From: Rhodospirillaceae bacterium | Lineage (GTDB): Bacteria > Pseudomonadota > Alphaproteobacteria > UBA6615 | Length of the DNA: 64,000 nt | Assembly: GCA_002713365.1 (NCBI GenBank) | Contig: PASR01000011.1 | Coordinates: 69,527 to 133,526, forward strand | Direction of reading: 5' to 3' | Part shown: positions 33,726 through 41,652 of the stretch, in pieces | How the letters are laid out: each line of letters starts with the position of its first letter | Position numbering within the stretch: position 1 is the stretch's first letter | Notes under the pieces: model-generated | What the model saw: the letters and a program-made list of their open reading frames with translations, nothing else | Told to the model about the DNA's origin: nothing | Databases searched by the model: none | Position numbers and translations under genes: made by a program

Positions 33726-35318
33726 GTGTTTATTAACAAAAAAATATTTAAGTCATTTATTTTTAGCTTTGTTTCTGTTTTTTTAATAACTTGTTTTTTT
33801 CCCAATAATGATATTTCTGCTGGCGAGAAAGGTGGAACTCTAAAATATGGTGTAAAATCTAAAATTGAGACATATGATGCACATGGTGCTAACGCCTATG
33901 GTGTAATGCATTATATTCCCCAACACTATTCAACATTGGTGACTTTTAACTGGGATAATTTTCCTGAACTAGAGGGTGATGTAGCAGAAAGTTGGAATGT
34001 CTCTACTGATGGTCTAACTTATGTATTTAATATTAGGAAAGGTATCAAATTTCACGATGGAACGCCCCTTACAGCAAAAGATGTGAAGGCAACCTATGAC
34101 CGTTTATATAACCCTCCAGAAGGTGTTCGGTCTGCTCGTAAAAACCTTTTCAGCAGTATTAAAAGCATAGAAACTCCAGATGATTTTACAGTTGTATTCA
34201 AACTTAAGAGCCCTGATGGAGCTCTATTAACGGGGTTTGGATCACCCTGGAATTCTATATATTCAGCTAAAGATATTGCTAAAGGACCAAGATGGCATGC
34301 TGATAATATTAATGGAACAGGCCCCTTTCGTTTTGTTGAGCATGTCAAAGGAAGCAAGTGGGTAGCCAAGAGATATGAAGATTATCACTTTGATGATAAC
34401 TATCTTGATGAAACAGTGGGCTTTGCGATTAAAAAAATAGTTAACCCTATGTTGGGAGGTCAGATAATGGCCGAATGGAGAGCAGCTGTTCCACCTGTAG
34501 TTAAAGTGCTTAAAGAAAAGATGGGAGATAAGGTTGCCTTTCAGACCATGCCAATGCTCTCTCTTATGATGATAACTTTGAATGCAGAATTTGAGCATTT
34601 TAAGGATAAAAGAGTAAGACATGCACTGACACTTTGTATGGACAGACACAAAGGTTTACCTACACTCGCAAAGTTAACCTGGACAGCTCCTCAGCCGGCT
34701 GCTGCCGTGATGCCTGGAAGTGAGTTTGCTTTACCAAGTAATGAGTTAGAAAAGTTGCCAGGATTTGGTCGGGACATGGCTGCTAATAGGGCAAAAGCAA
34801 GGGCTCTTTTGAAAGAATCTGGTCATCAAAACTTAACGTTTAAGTATAGTAATCGTGCTGTGGCGCATCCTTATGAACAAATTGCTATATGGTTGATTGA
34901 TCAATGGAAAAAATGTGGTGTTAGTGTAGAACAGATATCTAGTCCAACACCTAAATGGGTCAAAATGAGAAGGTCAGGGACTTTTGATGTTACTATTGAT
35001 TTCGTTAGTGGATTTCTCCCTGATCCAACAATTCTTTTGGCAAAATATACTTCGAAGGACCGGAACCCACAGAACTATTCTGGGTATATAGACCGGAAGC
35101 TGGATGATCTATATGAAGCTCAAAAGAAACAACCTGATCCTCAAAAGAGAAAAGCATTAATACATGAGTTTATTAAGCACAGTACCGACTTATCTTGGAC
35201 ATTACCCTTATCCTTTATGAATCGTACAATAGCCCTGGATAAAAAAGTCAAAGGCTATAAAATTGCTCCTTCATTGGTCTTAAATACTGATTGGCGGGGA
35301 GTTTGGATAGAAGACTAA
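33726..35318 (+). CDS. Orphan oligopeptide/nickel-type ABC substrate-binding protein
   Basis: A 530-residue family 5 solute-binding protein (SBP_bac_5). The start is GTG with a strong AGGGAGG site. A signal peptide (about 1-35) ends near the SAGEKGG segment; a cysteine at about residue 20 follows leucine-poor sequence, so lipoprotein processing is uncertain. Family landmarks: YVFNIRKGIKFHDGTPLTAKDV (quoted part: GIKFHDGTPLTAKDV, about 106-120) and NGTGPFRFVEH. Ligands include peptides, nickel, opines and sugars. No permease or ATPase genes accompany it, so it must work with proteins encoded elsewhere. A good terminator follows directly, closing the unit. Confidence 0.9.
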   Translation: MFINKKIFKSFIFSFVSVFLITCFFPNNDISAGEKGGTLKYGVKSKIETYDAHGANAYGVMHYIPQHYSTLVTFNWDNFPELEGDVAESWNVSTDGLTYVFNIRKGIKFHDGTPLTAKDVKATYDRLYNPPEGVRSARKNLFSSIKSIETPDDFTVVFKLKSPDGALLTGFGSPWNSIYSAKDIAKGPRWHADNINGTGPFRFVEHVKGSKWVAKRYEDYHFDDNYLDETVGFAIKKIVNPMLGGQIMAEWRAAVPPVVKVLKEKMGDKVAFQTMPMLSLMMITLNAEFEHFKDKRVRHALTLCMDRHKGLPTLAKLTWTAPQPAAAVMPGSEFALPSNELEKLPGFGRDMAANRAKARALLKESGHQNLTFKYSNRAVAHPYEQIAIWLIDQWKKCGVSVEQISSPTPKWVKMRRSGTFDVTIDFVSGFLPDPTILLAKYTSKDRNPQNYSGYIDRKLDDLYEAQKKQPDPQKRKALIHEFIKHSTDLSWTLPLSFMNRTIALDKKVKGYKIAPSLVLNTDWRGVWIED

Positions 35319-35324
35319 GTCTTG

Positions 35325-35359
35325 TGGGGAGGTGATTTATTACATCTCCCCATTTTTTT
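35325..35359 (+). terminator. Rho-independent terminator behind the binding-protein gene
   Basis: A 10-bp stem (TGGGGAGGTG with CATCTCCCCA, one G-U pair) with an 8-base loop is followed by seven T's. It begins 6 bp after the stop codon at 35318. It is the clearest intrinsic terminator in the window. Confidence 0.9.
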
Positions 35360-35469
35360 CTAACCAATACACGCGCTATTAAAATAAATACCCTATGACT
35401 ATAATATTACTATAGATATCAACAACACGCACTTGTGAGCAGACTTAACGTGTGGCAAATAAATTAATT

Positions 35470-36477
35470 ATGTCTATTCCATATCTATGCGTAATAATTA
35501 TTAATTATAATAGCGGTGAATGTCTTTCTAGATGTCTGGCAGCTTTAGAGCTACAAACTTATAACGATTTTGAAGTTATAGTCGTGGATAATAATTCTAC
35601 CGATAATTCTATTAAATCATTAAAGAATTTACCATCTTACTTTAAAATTATTAAAAATGAAAATAATATGGGATTTGCAAGTGCAAACAACCTGGCTGTG
35701 GGAAAATCACAGAGTAGTTGGATTGCGTTACTTAACCCTGACGCTTTTCCCGAACCACAGTGGCTAGAAAAACTTGTTGCTGCAATTAATCAATATCAAA
35801 AATTTAAATCTTTTGCATCAGTGTTAGTAGATGATAGTGATGATAAAAGATTGGATGGAGCTGGTGATGTATATCATTTGAGTGGTTTAGCTTGGCGAGG
35901 AGGGCATAGGCGTCATGTTAGTGAGTTAACCCATGGTGGGGAAGTATTCTCGGCATGTGCTGCTGCTGCTCTGTATGATCGTGATTTATTTAATCTTATT
36001 GGTGGATTTGATGAACGATTTTTTTGTTATCTTGAAGATATTGATTTAGGGTTTCGTATGCGCCTTAGAGGTGAGAGTTGTTTATTAGTGCCTGATGCAA
36101 TTGTCCGCCATATCGGTTCTGTCATTACTGGTCGTCATAGTAAGTTTACAATATATCATAGCATTCGAAACTTAATATGGACCTTTATTAAAAATATACC
36201 TGGACCTTTATTGCCTTTTCTTATTCCTTTACATGCGTTGGTAATTATTCTTTTGATACTTATGGCTATACGAAAAAATGTTGGTGGAGAAGCTATCCGT
36301 GGTTTGGTTGATAGTTTGCGTAGCATGCCCGATATTTGGCATTCAAGGCGAATAATACAAGAAAAACGTACTTTATATTGGTGGCAGGTATTACGATTGC
36401 TTAACTGTAAGCCCTTTGCGCCAATGCTTCGTTCTTTTGATATAATTTCTAATAAATCTGATAAAAATACTGTCTAA
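35470..36477 (+). CDS. Family 2 glycosyltransferase
   Basis: A 335-residue GT-A enzyme that starts the surface-polysaccharide locus. The nucleotide-sugar domain begins IPYLCVIIINYNSGECLSRC and has the VVDNNSTDNS motif (about 37-46), the DXD-like NPDAFPEP (about 88-95) and the acceptor-side FDERFFCYLEDIDLGFRM (about 181-198). A hydrophobic segment near the C-terminus (LLPFLIPLHALVIILLIL) may anchor it to the inner membrane. Its relatives are rhamnosyl- and related transferases. The ATG at 35470 is used; a GTG at 35452 adds six residues and neither has a clear ribosome-binding site. rfbC follows 116 bp downstream. Confidence 0.88.
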   Translation: MSIPYLCVIIINYNSGECLSRCLAALELQTYNDFEVIVVDNNSTDNSIKSLKNLPSYFKIIKNENNMGFASANNLAVGKSQSSWIALLNPDAFPEPQWLEKLVAAINQYQKFKSFASVLVDDSDDKRLDGAGDVYHLSGLAWRGGHRRHVSELTHGGEVFSACAAAALYDRDLFNLIGGFDERFFCYLEDIDLGFRMRLRGESCLLVPDAIVRHIGSVITGRHSKFTIYHSIRNLIWTFIKNIPGPLLPFLIPLHALVIILLILMAIRKNVGGEAIRGLVDSLRSMPDIWHSRRIIQEKRTLYWWQVLRLLNCKPFAPMLRSFDIISNKSDKNTV

Positions 36478-36593
36478 AACTAAATCACCGATAAATAAAT
36501 GTAATTATCAAAAACTAATTAGCTTATAATTTTGATACTAGCTAAAATATTTAATTAGGTGTCCTTAACTTTATTAAGAGGGGCTTATTCAAA

Positions 36594-37148
36594 ATGGAAA
36601 TAGAAAGACTAACAATACCCGAAGTTATTTTGTTCTATCCTGAGAAACATCAAGATAAGCGCGGTTATTTCTCTGAGACTTACAATAAGAAAAGCTTAAT
36701 TGATCTTGGTGTTAATATAGATTTCAAGCAAGATAATCATGCACTTTCTTATTCTAAAGGAACTATCAGAGGGCTTCATTTTCAAATACCGCCTTTTGAT
36801 CAAGACAAGCTGATAAGAGTAATTGCGGGAGCAATTTATGATGTCGCGGTAGATATTAGGTTTAATTCGCCTACCTTTGGGCAATATGTCTCTGCTATCA
36901 TCGATTCTAAAAAGTGTAACCAAATATTAGTACCTTCAGGTTTTGCTCATGGTCTTTGTACTTTAGAGCCGAATACGGAAGTAATTTATAAGGTGAATAA
37001 TTACTACTCTCGCCAGCATGACAAAGGTATTGTCTGGGATGACCCGGCAATTGGAATTAATTGGCCAGTAGCGGACGCTGATGTTGTAGTATCAGAGAAG
37101 GACCTTAAATTGCCACTTCTATCAGACTTACCTAGTTATTTCGTTTGA
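36594..37148 (+). CDS. rfbC: dTDP-4-dehydrorhamnose 3,5-epimerase
   Basis: Third step of dTDP-L-rhamnose synthesis: double epimerisation of dTDP-4-keto-6-deoxyglucose. The 184-residue cupin has FYPEKHQDKRGYFSETYN (about 14-31), the catalytic His in GTIRGLHFQIPP (about 56-67), DVAVDIRFNSPTFG (about 83-96) and the Tyr/Asp part VPSGFAHGLCTL. It lies between two glycosyltransferases, about 10 kb from rfbBDA, instead of in one rfbBDAC operon. The other epimerase class, which makes dTDP-6-deoxy-talose or other sugars, cannot be excluded, but the pathway partners in the window fit rhamnose. Confidence 0.94.
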   Translation: MEIERLTIPEVILFYPEKHQDKRGYFSETYNKKSLIDLGVNIDFKQDNHALSYSKGTIRGLHFQIPPFDQDKLIRVIAGAIYDVAVDIRFNSPTFGQYVSAIIDSKKCNQILVPSGFAHGLCTLEPNTEVIYKVNNYYSRQHDKGIVWDDPAIGINWPVADADVVVSEKDLKLPLLSDLPSYFV

Positions 37149-37245
37149 AGTATAACAACAAGCAGTTGAATGACATAATACAAATAGAATAGATTTGGGT
37201 TATTAAGCATTTTCACCTTTCCTAAAATATGAACGAAAGTATACA

Positions 37246-38202
37246 GTGCACAGAAATACCGATTCTAATCTGCTAGCTAGTTCAGTTAGTGTGGTGATGG
37301 TTACTTATAACACTGGAGCCGTGCTATTTGAAGCAATAGACTGTGTCTTGTCACAGGATTTATTAAATGAGTTAGTGATAATTGATAATGGTAATCCTCA
37401 TTCGGTTCTTAGTGAACTTAAGCTGCGGTCTGAGGAAGATAAAAGAGTAAAAATATATTCCGGTCATGGAAATATAGGTTTTGCGGCGGGATGCAATTTA
37501 GGCGCAGAGATGATTAGCGGATCATATCTTATGTTGTTAAACCCGGACTGTCTTATACCAGAAGGTGCTTTGCGTAAATTTTTGGAGGAGGCCAAAAGTT
37601 TTCCTCGTCCATGGATGATGGGATGTCGATTAATTGGTCGAGATGGAACAGAACAGTCTGGCGCCAGACGGGAGGCATTAACCCCTTGGACCGCAATAGT
37701 GGAAGTTCTTTGTCTTCACAGAATAGTATTTATTCAACAAAAATATAGGCGTTTTAATCTAAATAGTATGCCCAACCCAACGCAGACAACAAAGATTCCC
37801 GTAACCAGCGGTGCATGCATGATAATGCCAGTTGATGATTACCGAGCAATTGGTGGTATGGATGAGCAATACTTTATGCATGTTGAGGACATTGATTTCT
37901 GCCATAGATTTCGTAAGGCTGGTGGTGAAATTTACTATGCATCTGATATCAGCGTTATACACATTTTAAGTTCTAGCGACACTTCACCTTTTTTTATTGA
38001 GTGGCAAAAAACAATTGGTTTTATCAGATATTTTAGAAAAAACTATTCAGATGATTATCCAAAATTATTTTTGTTTTTATTTAATTTAGGGATTATTATC
38101 CGCTTTTGTTTAAAAATAGTTAAGCATTCTATTTTTTTTATTTTAAGAGTTTTGAAAAATAAATTATTTCATAGCCGCAGGAGTTTTCCTTTCGGTAAGT
38201 AA
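37246..38202 (+). CDS. Family 2 glycosyltransferase (rhamnosyltransferase-like)
   Basis: A 318-residue GT-A enzyme starting from a GTG. It opens with SVVMVTYNTGAVLFEAIDCV, then LVIIDNGNPHSV (about 46-57), the DXD-like LLNPDCLIPEG (about 97-107), and MDEQYFMHVEDIDFCHRFRK (about 204-223, the ED-x-D-x-x-x-R acceptor motif). The C-terminus is a hydrophobic and basic stretch, probably membrane-attached. It is close in pattern to the WbbL-like rhamnosyltransferases, fitting the rhamnose genes around it. Its last 39 bp overlap the 3' end of the convergent O-antigen-ligase gene. Confidence 0.87.
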   Translation: MHRNTDSNLLASSVSVVMVTYNTGAVLFEAIDCVLSQDLLNELVIIDNGNPHSVLSELKLRSEEDKRVKIYSGHGNIGFAAGCNLGAEMISGSYLMLLNPDCLIPEGALRKFLEEAKSFPRPWMMGCRLIGRDGTEQSGARREALTPWTAIVEVLCLHRIVFIQQKYRRFNLNSMPNPTQTTKIPVTSGACMIMPVDDYRAIGGMDEQYFMHVEDIDFCHRFRKAGGEIYYASDISVIHILSSSDTSPFFIEWQKTIGFIRYFRKNYSDDYPKLFLFLFNLGIIIRFCLKIVKHSIFFILRVLKNKLFHSRRSFPFGK

Positions 38203-39339
38203 TGAGGTCCAAATGCCGGCTGACAATATGGCTGTAGCTATCCACCAGCTAGACCATATACTATACGAAGTTAGACCTATTACTATATATGCTGATGTAG
38301 CACCAAACAAAACGGCAGTTGCCGTTTGTTCCTTAACTATGCGTACTATTCGTTTCATAATAAAATGTATTAAAATAGCTAGTGCCAGTGCACCAACTAA
38401 TCCTAGTTCTACCCATATCTCAAGGATACTATTATGCGGGTGTAGTGGGAGAAGTTCTCTATTTAACTCGGTTATCTGCTCTTGGCTTCCTGGCAAACTC
38501 CTAGAAACACCTATTCCCCAACCCAATATTGGCTTATCTGAGATATTTTGTATTACAAAGTCATAGATATAGGTTCGATGAATTGAAGAAAGAGGTAGGT
38601 TAACGTTTAGAGAAGATAATTGATTACGCATATACGTGAAGGGTGTATTGTTTAAAAATCCAATAGTTGGGAGTGCAAGAACAAAAAACATTATACCTAG
38701 TGTAATAAAACGTATTATTTTTTTTCCTGCGCAGAGTACAGCTATAGTTAATAAAAAAGAAGAAATAAAACCTGCAATAGCAGCAAGGCTGTGAGATAGA
38801 AAAATAATTGTTGCTGTGACTAAAAGAACCCCGATAGCAACAGGAGCACCTATACCTCTCCATATTAATAGACATCCTGGCATCGCAAGAACTGCAAGGA
38901 CTGTAGCAGTTGGATTTGTAACAGATAGAAATATATTATTTCTTGTTGTTTGTTTAAATATTTCAAAGTATTCAATATTTAAATGGTTTGAAACTGTTTG
39001 GAACAGAATTAAAGCTAATGTTAATAATAGACCTAAAAGATAAATAATCGCTGAGTATTTAATATTCAATTTGTAATGAGTTTGCCTGCATGCGGTGCCG
39101 ATAACTACCCAACCAATAAGAAAATTTCCCAATAGATGGAGTAGTCTTTCTAAAGAAACATCAAAATTATAACTCCAGATAAGAGATAGGCTGCCTATAA
39201 ATATAAGTAGAAGATATAAATAGAGTGGTTGAATTTTTATGTCTTTAAAATTGAAACCTCTTTTTATTTCAATTACCAAAGCAAAAACACCGAGTAGTAT
39301 CGCCAGTAGTGTTAAGCCATGATAGTCCATCAAACTCAC
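38164..39339 (-). CDS. O-antigen ligase/polymerase-family membrane protein
   Basis: Polytopic membrane protein, 391 residues from the GTG at 39339, with about ten to eleven hydrophobic helices. The conserved Wzy_C/WaaL loop appears as LGWGIGVSRSLPG, then the histidine motif LPLHPHNSILEIWVELG (about 300-316). It would either ligate the polymer onto lipid A-core or polymerise repeat units. With an ABC exporter in the same locus, ligase is the likelier role. The start is doubtful: the frame remains open 36 codons upstream and encodes a convincing extra segment (HLRNVSWPFSAALALALPV), but without ATG, GTG or TTG. Confidence 0.8.
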   Translation of the reverse strand: MSLMDYHGLTLLAILLGVFALVIEIKRGFNFKDIKIQPLYLYLLLIFIGSLSLIWSYNFDVSLERLLHLLGNFLIGWVVIGTACRQTHYKLNIKYSAIIYLLGLLLTLALILFQTVSNHLNIEYFEIFKQTTRNNIFLSVTNPTATVLAVLAMPGCLLIWRGIGAPVAIGVLLVTATIIFLSHSLAAIAGFISSFLLTIAVLCAGKKIIRFITLGIMFFVLALPTIGFLNNTPFTYMRNQLSSLNVNLPLSSIHRTYIYDFVIQNISDKPILGWGIGVSRSLPGSQEQITELNRELLPLHPHNSILEIWVELGLVGALALAILIHFIMKRIVRIVKEQTATAVLFGATSAYIVIGLTSYSIWSSWWIATAILSAGIWTSLLTERKTPAAMK

Positions 39340-39464
39340 TGGTAATGCTAACGCTAGCGCAGCCGAAAACGGCCACGAAACATTACGTAAATGTTTCCTG
39401 CTATTTGCTGATATTGAAAAACTTATATCTTTAATATTAATTATATTTTGTTATTCCTTCTAAT

Positions 39465-40334
39465 TTATATATCAGGTTTTTTATTATTTAAGGGACGAGG
39501 GTTATACCTTAAGATTGAATTTGCCGGCGTGAAATCAAATACAAAATCTTGATTCATTCGGTAAAAAAGAGCTGGGCTATAAGTTGATTGGAAAACTAGA
39601 TTAAAGCAGTACAGTGCGAAACTAAGTAGCCCACTTGGTAAGTATATAATAATTGGTCTGCGGCCTGTGGATTCGAAAATACGTTTTACCATATTCAAAT
39701 AAGTAAGTGTTTCCCCTCCTCCTAAGTTGAAACTGGTATTACTTGCGTCTTTATTATTAATGGCTGCAACTATAGCTTGTGCAACATCGTCGGCGTGGAC
39801 TGGTTGACGAAGGCCACTGGCAGGACGCGCCACTATAAAAAAACCAAATTTTTTAATAAAATATGAGATTGCACTTATATTATTATCTTGGCCAGCTCCA
39901 TAAACTAATGTAGGGCGCATTATTGTCCAATTTATTTTAAAGTTAGTACTGAACTTTATTATTTCTCTTTCACAACTAATCATACAATTAATTAAATTTC
40001 TTTCCTTACGATCGTTACTTTGTATTTTTGTGAATACACTAGTTGTACTAAGTGCAATAATTTGGTCGGCTTTCTTAAGTCTTGGTAATAATTGAAATAA
40101 AATTTGTAAAGGTAAGAGTGATATAATTATAACTCCAGCAGGTGCATGCCAATCACCGGGGTTTTTAATGTCAAATTCACGCCAACGAAACGTAAGTTTA
40201 GATGAACATTTTATTATTTTTGGTTTGCGACTAAAGCACTCTACTATGAATCCTTCATCTGCTAATCTAGAGCAAACATAAGGCCCTATAAGGCTAGTAG
40301 CACCCATAATAATTACATTTTTTGGTTTGGGCAT
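39465..40334 (-). CDS. NAD(P)-dependent epimerase/dehydratase-like SDR protein
   Basis: An extended short-chain dehydrogenase of 289 residues. The NAD-binding loop is an atypical IMGATSLIGPYVCSRL (about 9-24; G-x-T-x-x-x-G instead of GxxGxxG). Further signs are LSTTSVFTK, the VYGAGQDNN stretch (about 165-173) and VHADDVAQAIVAAI (about 198-211). The catalytic Y-x-x-x-K of active epimerases is not evident at the expected place, so it may be a non-classical member, such as a reductase or a regulatory protein. It lies in the minus-strand part of the polysaccharide locus, which suggests work on a nucleotide- or lipid-linked sugar. Confidence 0.75.
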   Translation of the reverse strand: MPKPKNVIIMGATSLIGPYVCSRLADEGFIVECFSRKPKIIKCSSKLTFRWREFDIKNPGDWHAPAGVIIISLLPLQILFQLLPRLKKADQIIALSTTSVFTKIQSNDRKERNLINCMISCEREIIKFSTNFKINWTIMRPTLVYGAGQDNNISAISYFIKKFGFFIVARPASGLRQPVHADDVAQAIVAAINNKDASNTSFNLGGGETLTYLNMVKRIFESTGRRPIIIYLPSGLLSFALYCFNLVFQSTYSPALFYRMNQDFVFDFTPANSILRYNPRPLNNKKPDI

Positions 40335-40471
40335 TGCTCAAGAAATTATTCTTTGTGTATCACTCATTTATGTTTTCTATTTAACCTTTATAATCTTTAT
40401 ATAATTATGATGCATTTTTCTAATACTTTTAAAGCTAATGCTATAGATTCGCATCTAACTCTAAATATTAA

Positions 40472-41596
40472 TTATTTATCTGGGTGGCGTCTTAAGAGTT
40501 TTATAATTATTATTTTAAGATTTCTTATAGGCTTAGTAATTCTCCATGAAGTAGACTGATAAGTTTGTTCTAATTGACGAGTTTTATTTTCAAATTTGTG
40601 GGTAATTTCTTCTAGTTTTGCGTTAGAGACTAATAGATTGGAATTAGACATAGAGAGTTGATCATTAAGAGCATCTTTTTCAGAAAAAAGTTGCTTATTT
40701 TGTTCGGTTAAGAGTCCCACGGTTTTTTCAAGATCAAGGAACCGTATTTGCTGTTTTTGTTCCCATGTATCCATTTTTATATTTGGAACGCTACTTAGCA
40801 TTTCATGTTTGCTAAGATCTTTATTAGCACCAATAAAAATTTTTTCAAATGTTACAAAAAACTCTAATTCATTTTCGGAGGTGTCATGAAAGTCTATGAC
40901 ACGCAAGTTAACCAGTTCCAGTTCTAACATCATTTCAATTAGTTGAAAAAATGTTTGTGGAGTAAACACTGTGCAGTGGACGTCCGTATATTCTTCATTC
41001 TGAAAAGCTTTTTTTGCCATTTTAGAAGCAAACTTAATTGAATGCTGTTTAGTGAGTTTCGATTCATTTAGTCTTCCGCTCCAACGCAGGCCTGTATCGA
41101 GGCTTACAGCATTGGAGAAAAAATCAAATACCTGTTTTGGTGATGGTCTACTTATATTCTGCATATGAGCTTCTATTAGATCACCACATGTAGTGGGAGT
41201 ACGCAGATAATCGAAAGTAAATCTTTTATCAGGTATAGCTAGCGAGAGTATTCCGCCGTCATATAGGATTTCAGAAATATCTTTTAACCACCCTATGACA
41301 TCTGGAACGTGTTCAATGACATGGCTGGCAATAACATAATTAAATTTATTTTCTCTTCCAATTGATTTAGCTAATGAATTTCCTTCTAGAATAAAGTCGA
41401 CATCTACAATTTTAGCTGTATCGACGTTTTTATCATCTTTATATTTAGCTACTAAGTCACTGGTAGATAGGTGATCTGCATATTTTATGTTGCCCTGGTT
41501 AGCCTTTACTATTGGCCTATCAAGGGCACCAATCTCAAGGCCCTTATGGTCCTTAAGGTTAACATTTTTAAGAATTTTATCTTTGCGTTCTATCAA
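40472..41596 (-). CDS. SAM-dependent methyltransferase with C-terminal coiled coil
   Basis: A 374-residue protein. The N-terminal class I methyltransferase domain covers about 15-250: GLEIGALDRPIV (motif I region, about 20-31), VDVDFILEG, NYVIASHVIEHVPDVIGWL (about 87-105; the post-II motif of Methyltransf_11 type) and YDGGILSLAIPDKRF. A heptad-rich coiled coil follows (about 285-350), then the tail YQSTSWRITKPIRNLK. The same tail motif (STSWKIT) ends the coiled coil of the large neighbour at 41653. It could cap or modify the glycan chain, as chain-terminating methyltransferases do in ABC-exported O-antigens, with the coiled coil acting as a molecular ruler (known for WbdD). That role is inferred. 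Confidence 0.82.
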   Translation of the reverse strand: MIERKDKILKNVNLKDHKGLEIGALDRPIVKANQGNIKYADHLSTSDLVAKYKDDKNVDTAKIVDVDFILEGNSLAKSIGRENKFNYVIASHVIEHVPDVIGWLKDISEILYDGGILSLAIPDKRFTFDYLRTPTTCGDLIEAHMQNISRPSPKQVFDFFSNAVSLDTGLRWSGRLNESKLTKQHSIKFASKMAKKAFQNEEYTDVHCTVFTPQTFFQLIEMMLELELVNLRVIDFHDTSENELEFFVTFEKIFIGANKDLSKHEMLSSVPNIKMDTWEQKQQIRFLDLEKTVGLLTEQNKQLFSEKDALNDQLSMSNSNLLVSNAKLEEITHKFENKTRQLEQTYQSTSWRITKPIRNLKIIIIKLLRRHPDK

Positions 41597-41652
41597 AAGT
41601 TCTCTCTATCGATGATTCTATATGGCCATAATTATTAGAAAATTTAATTAAT

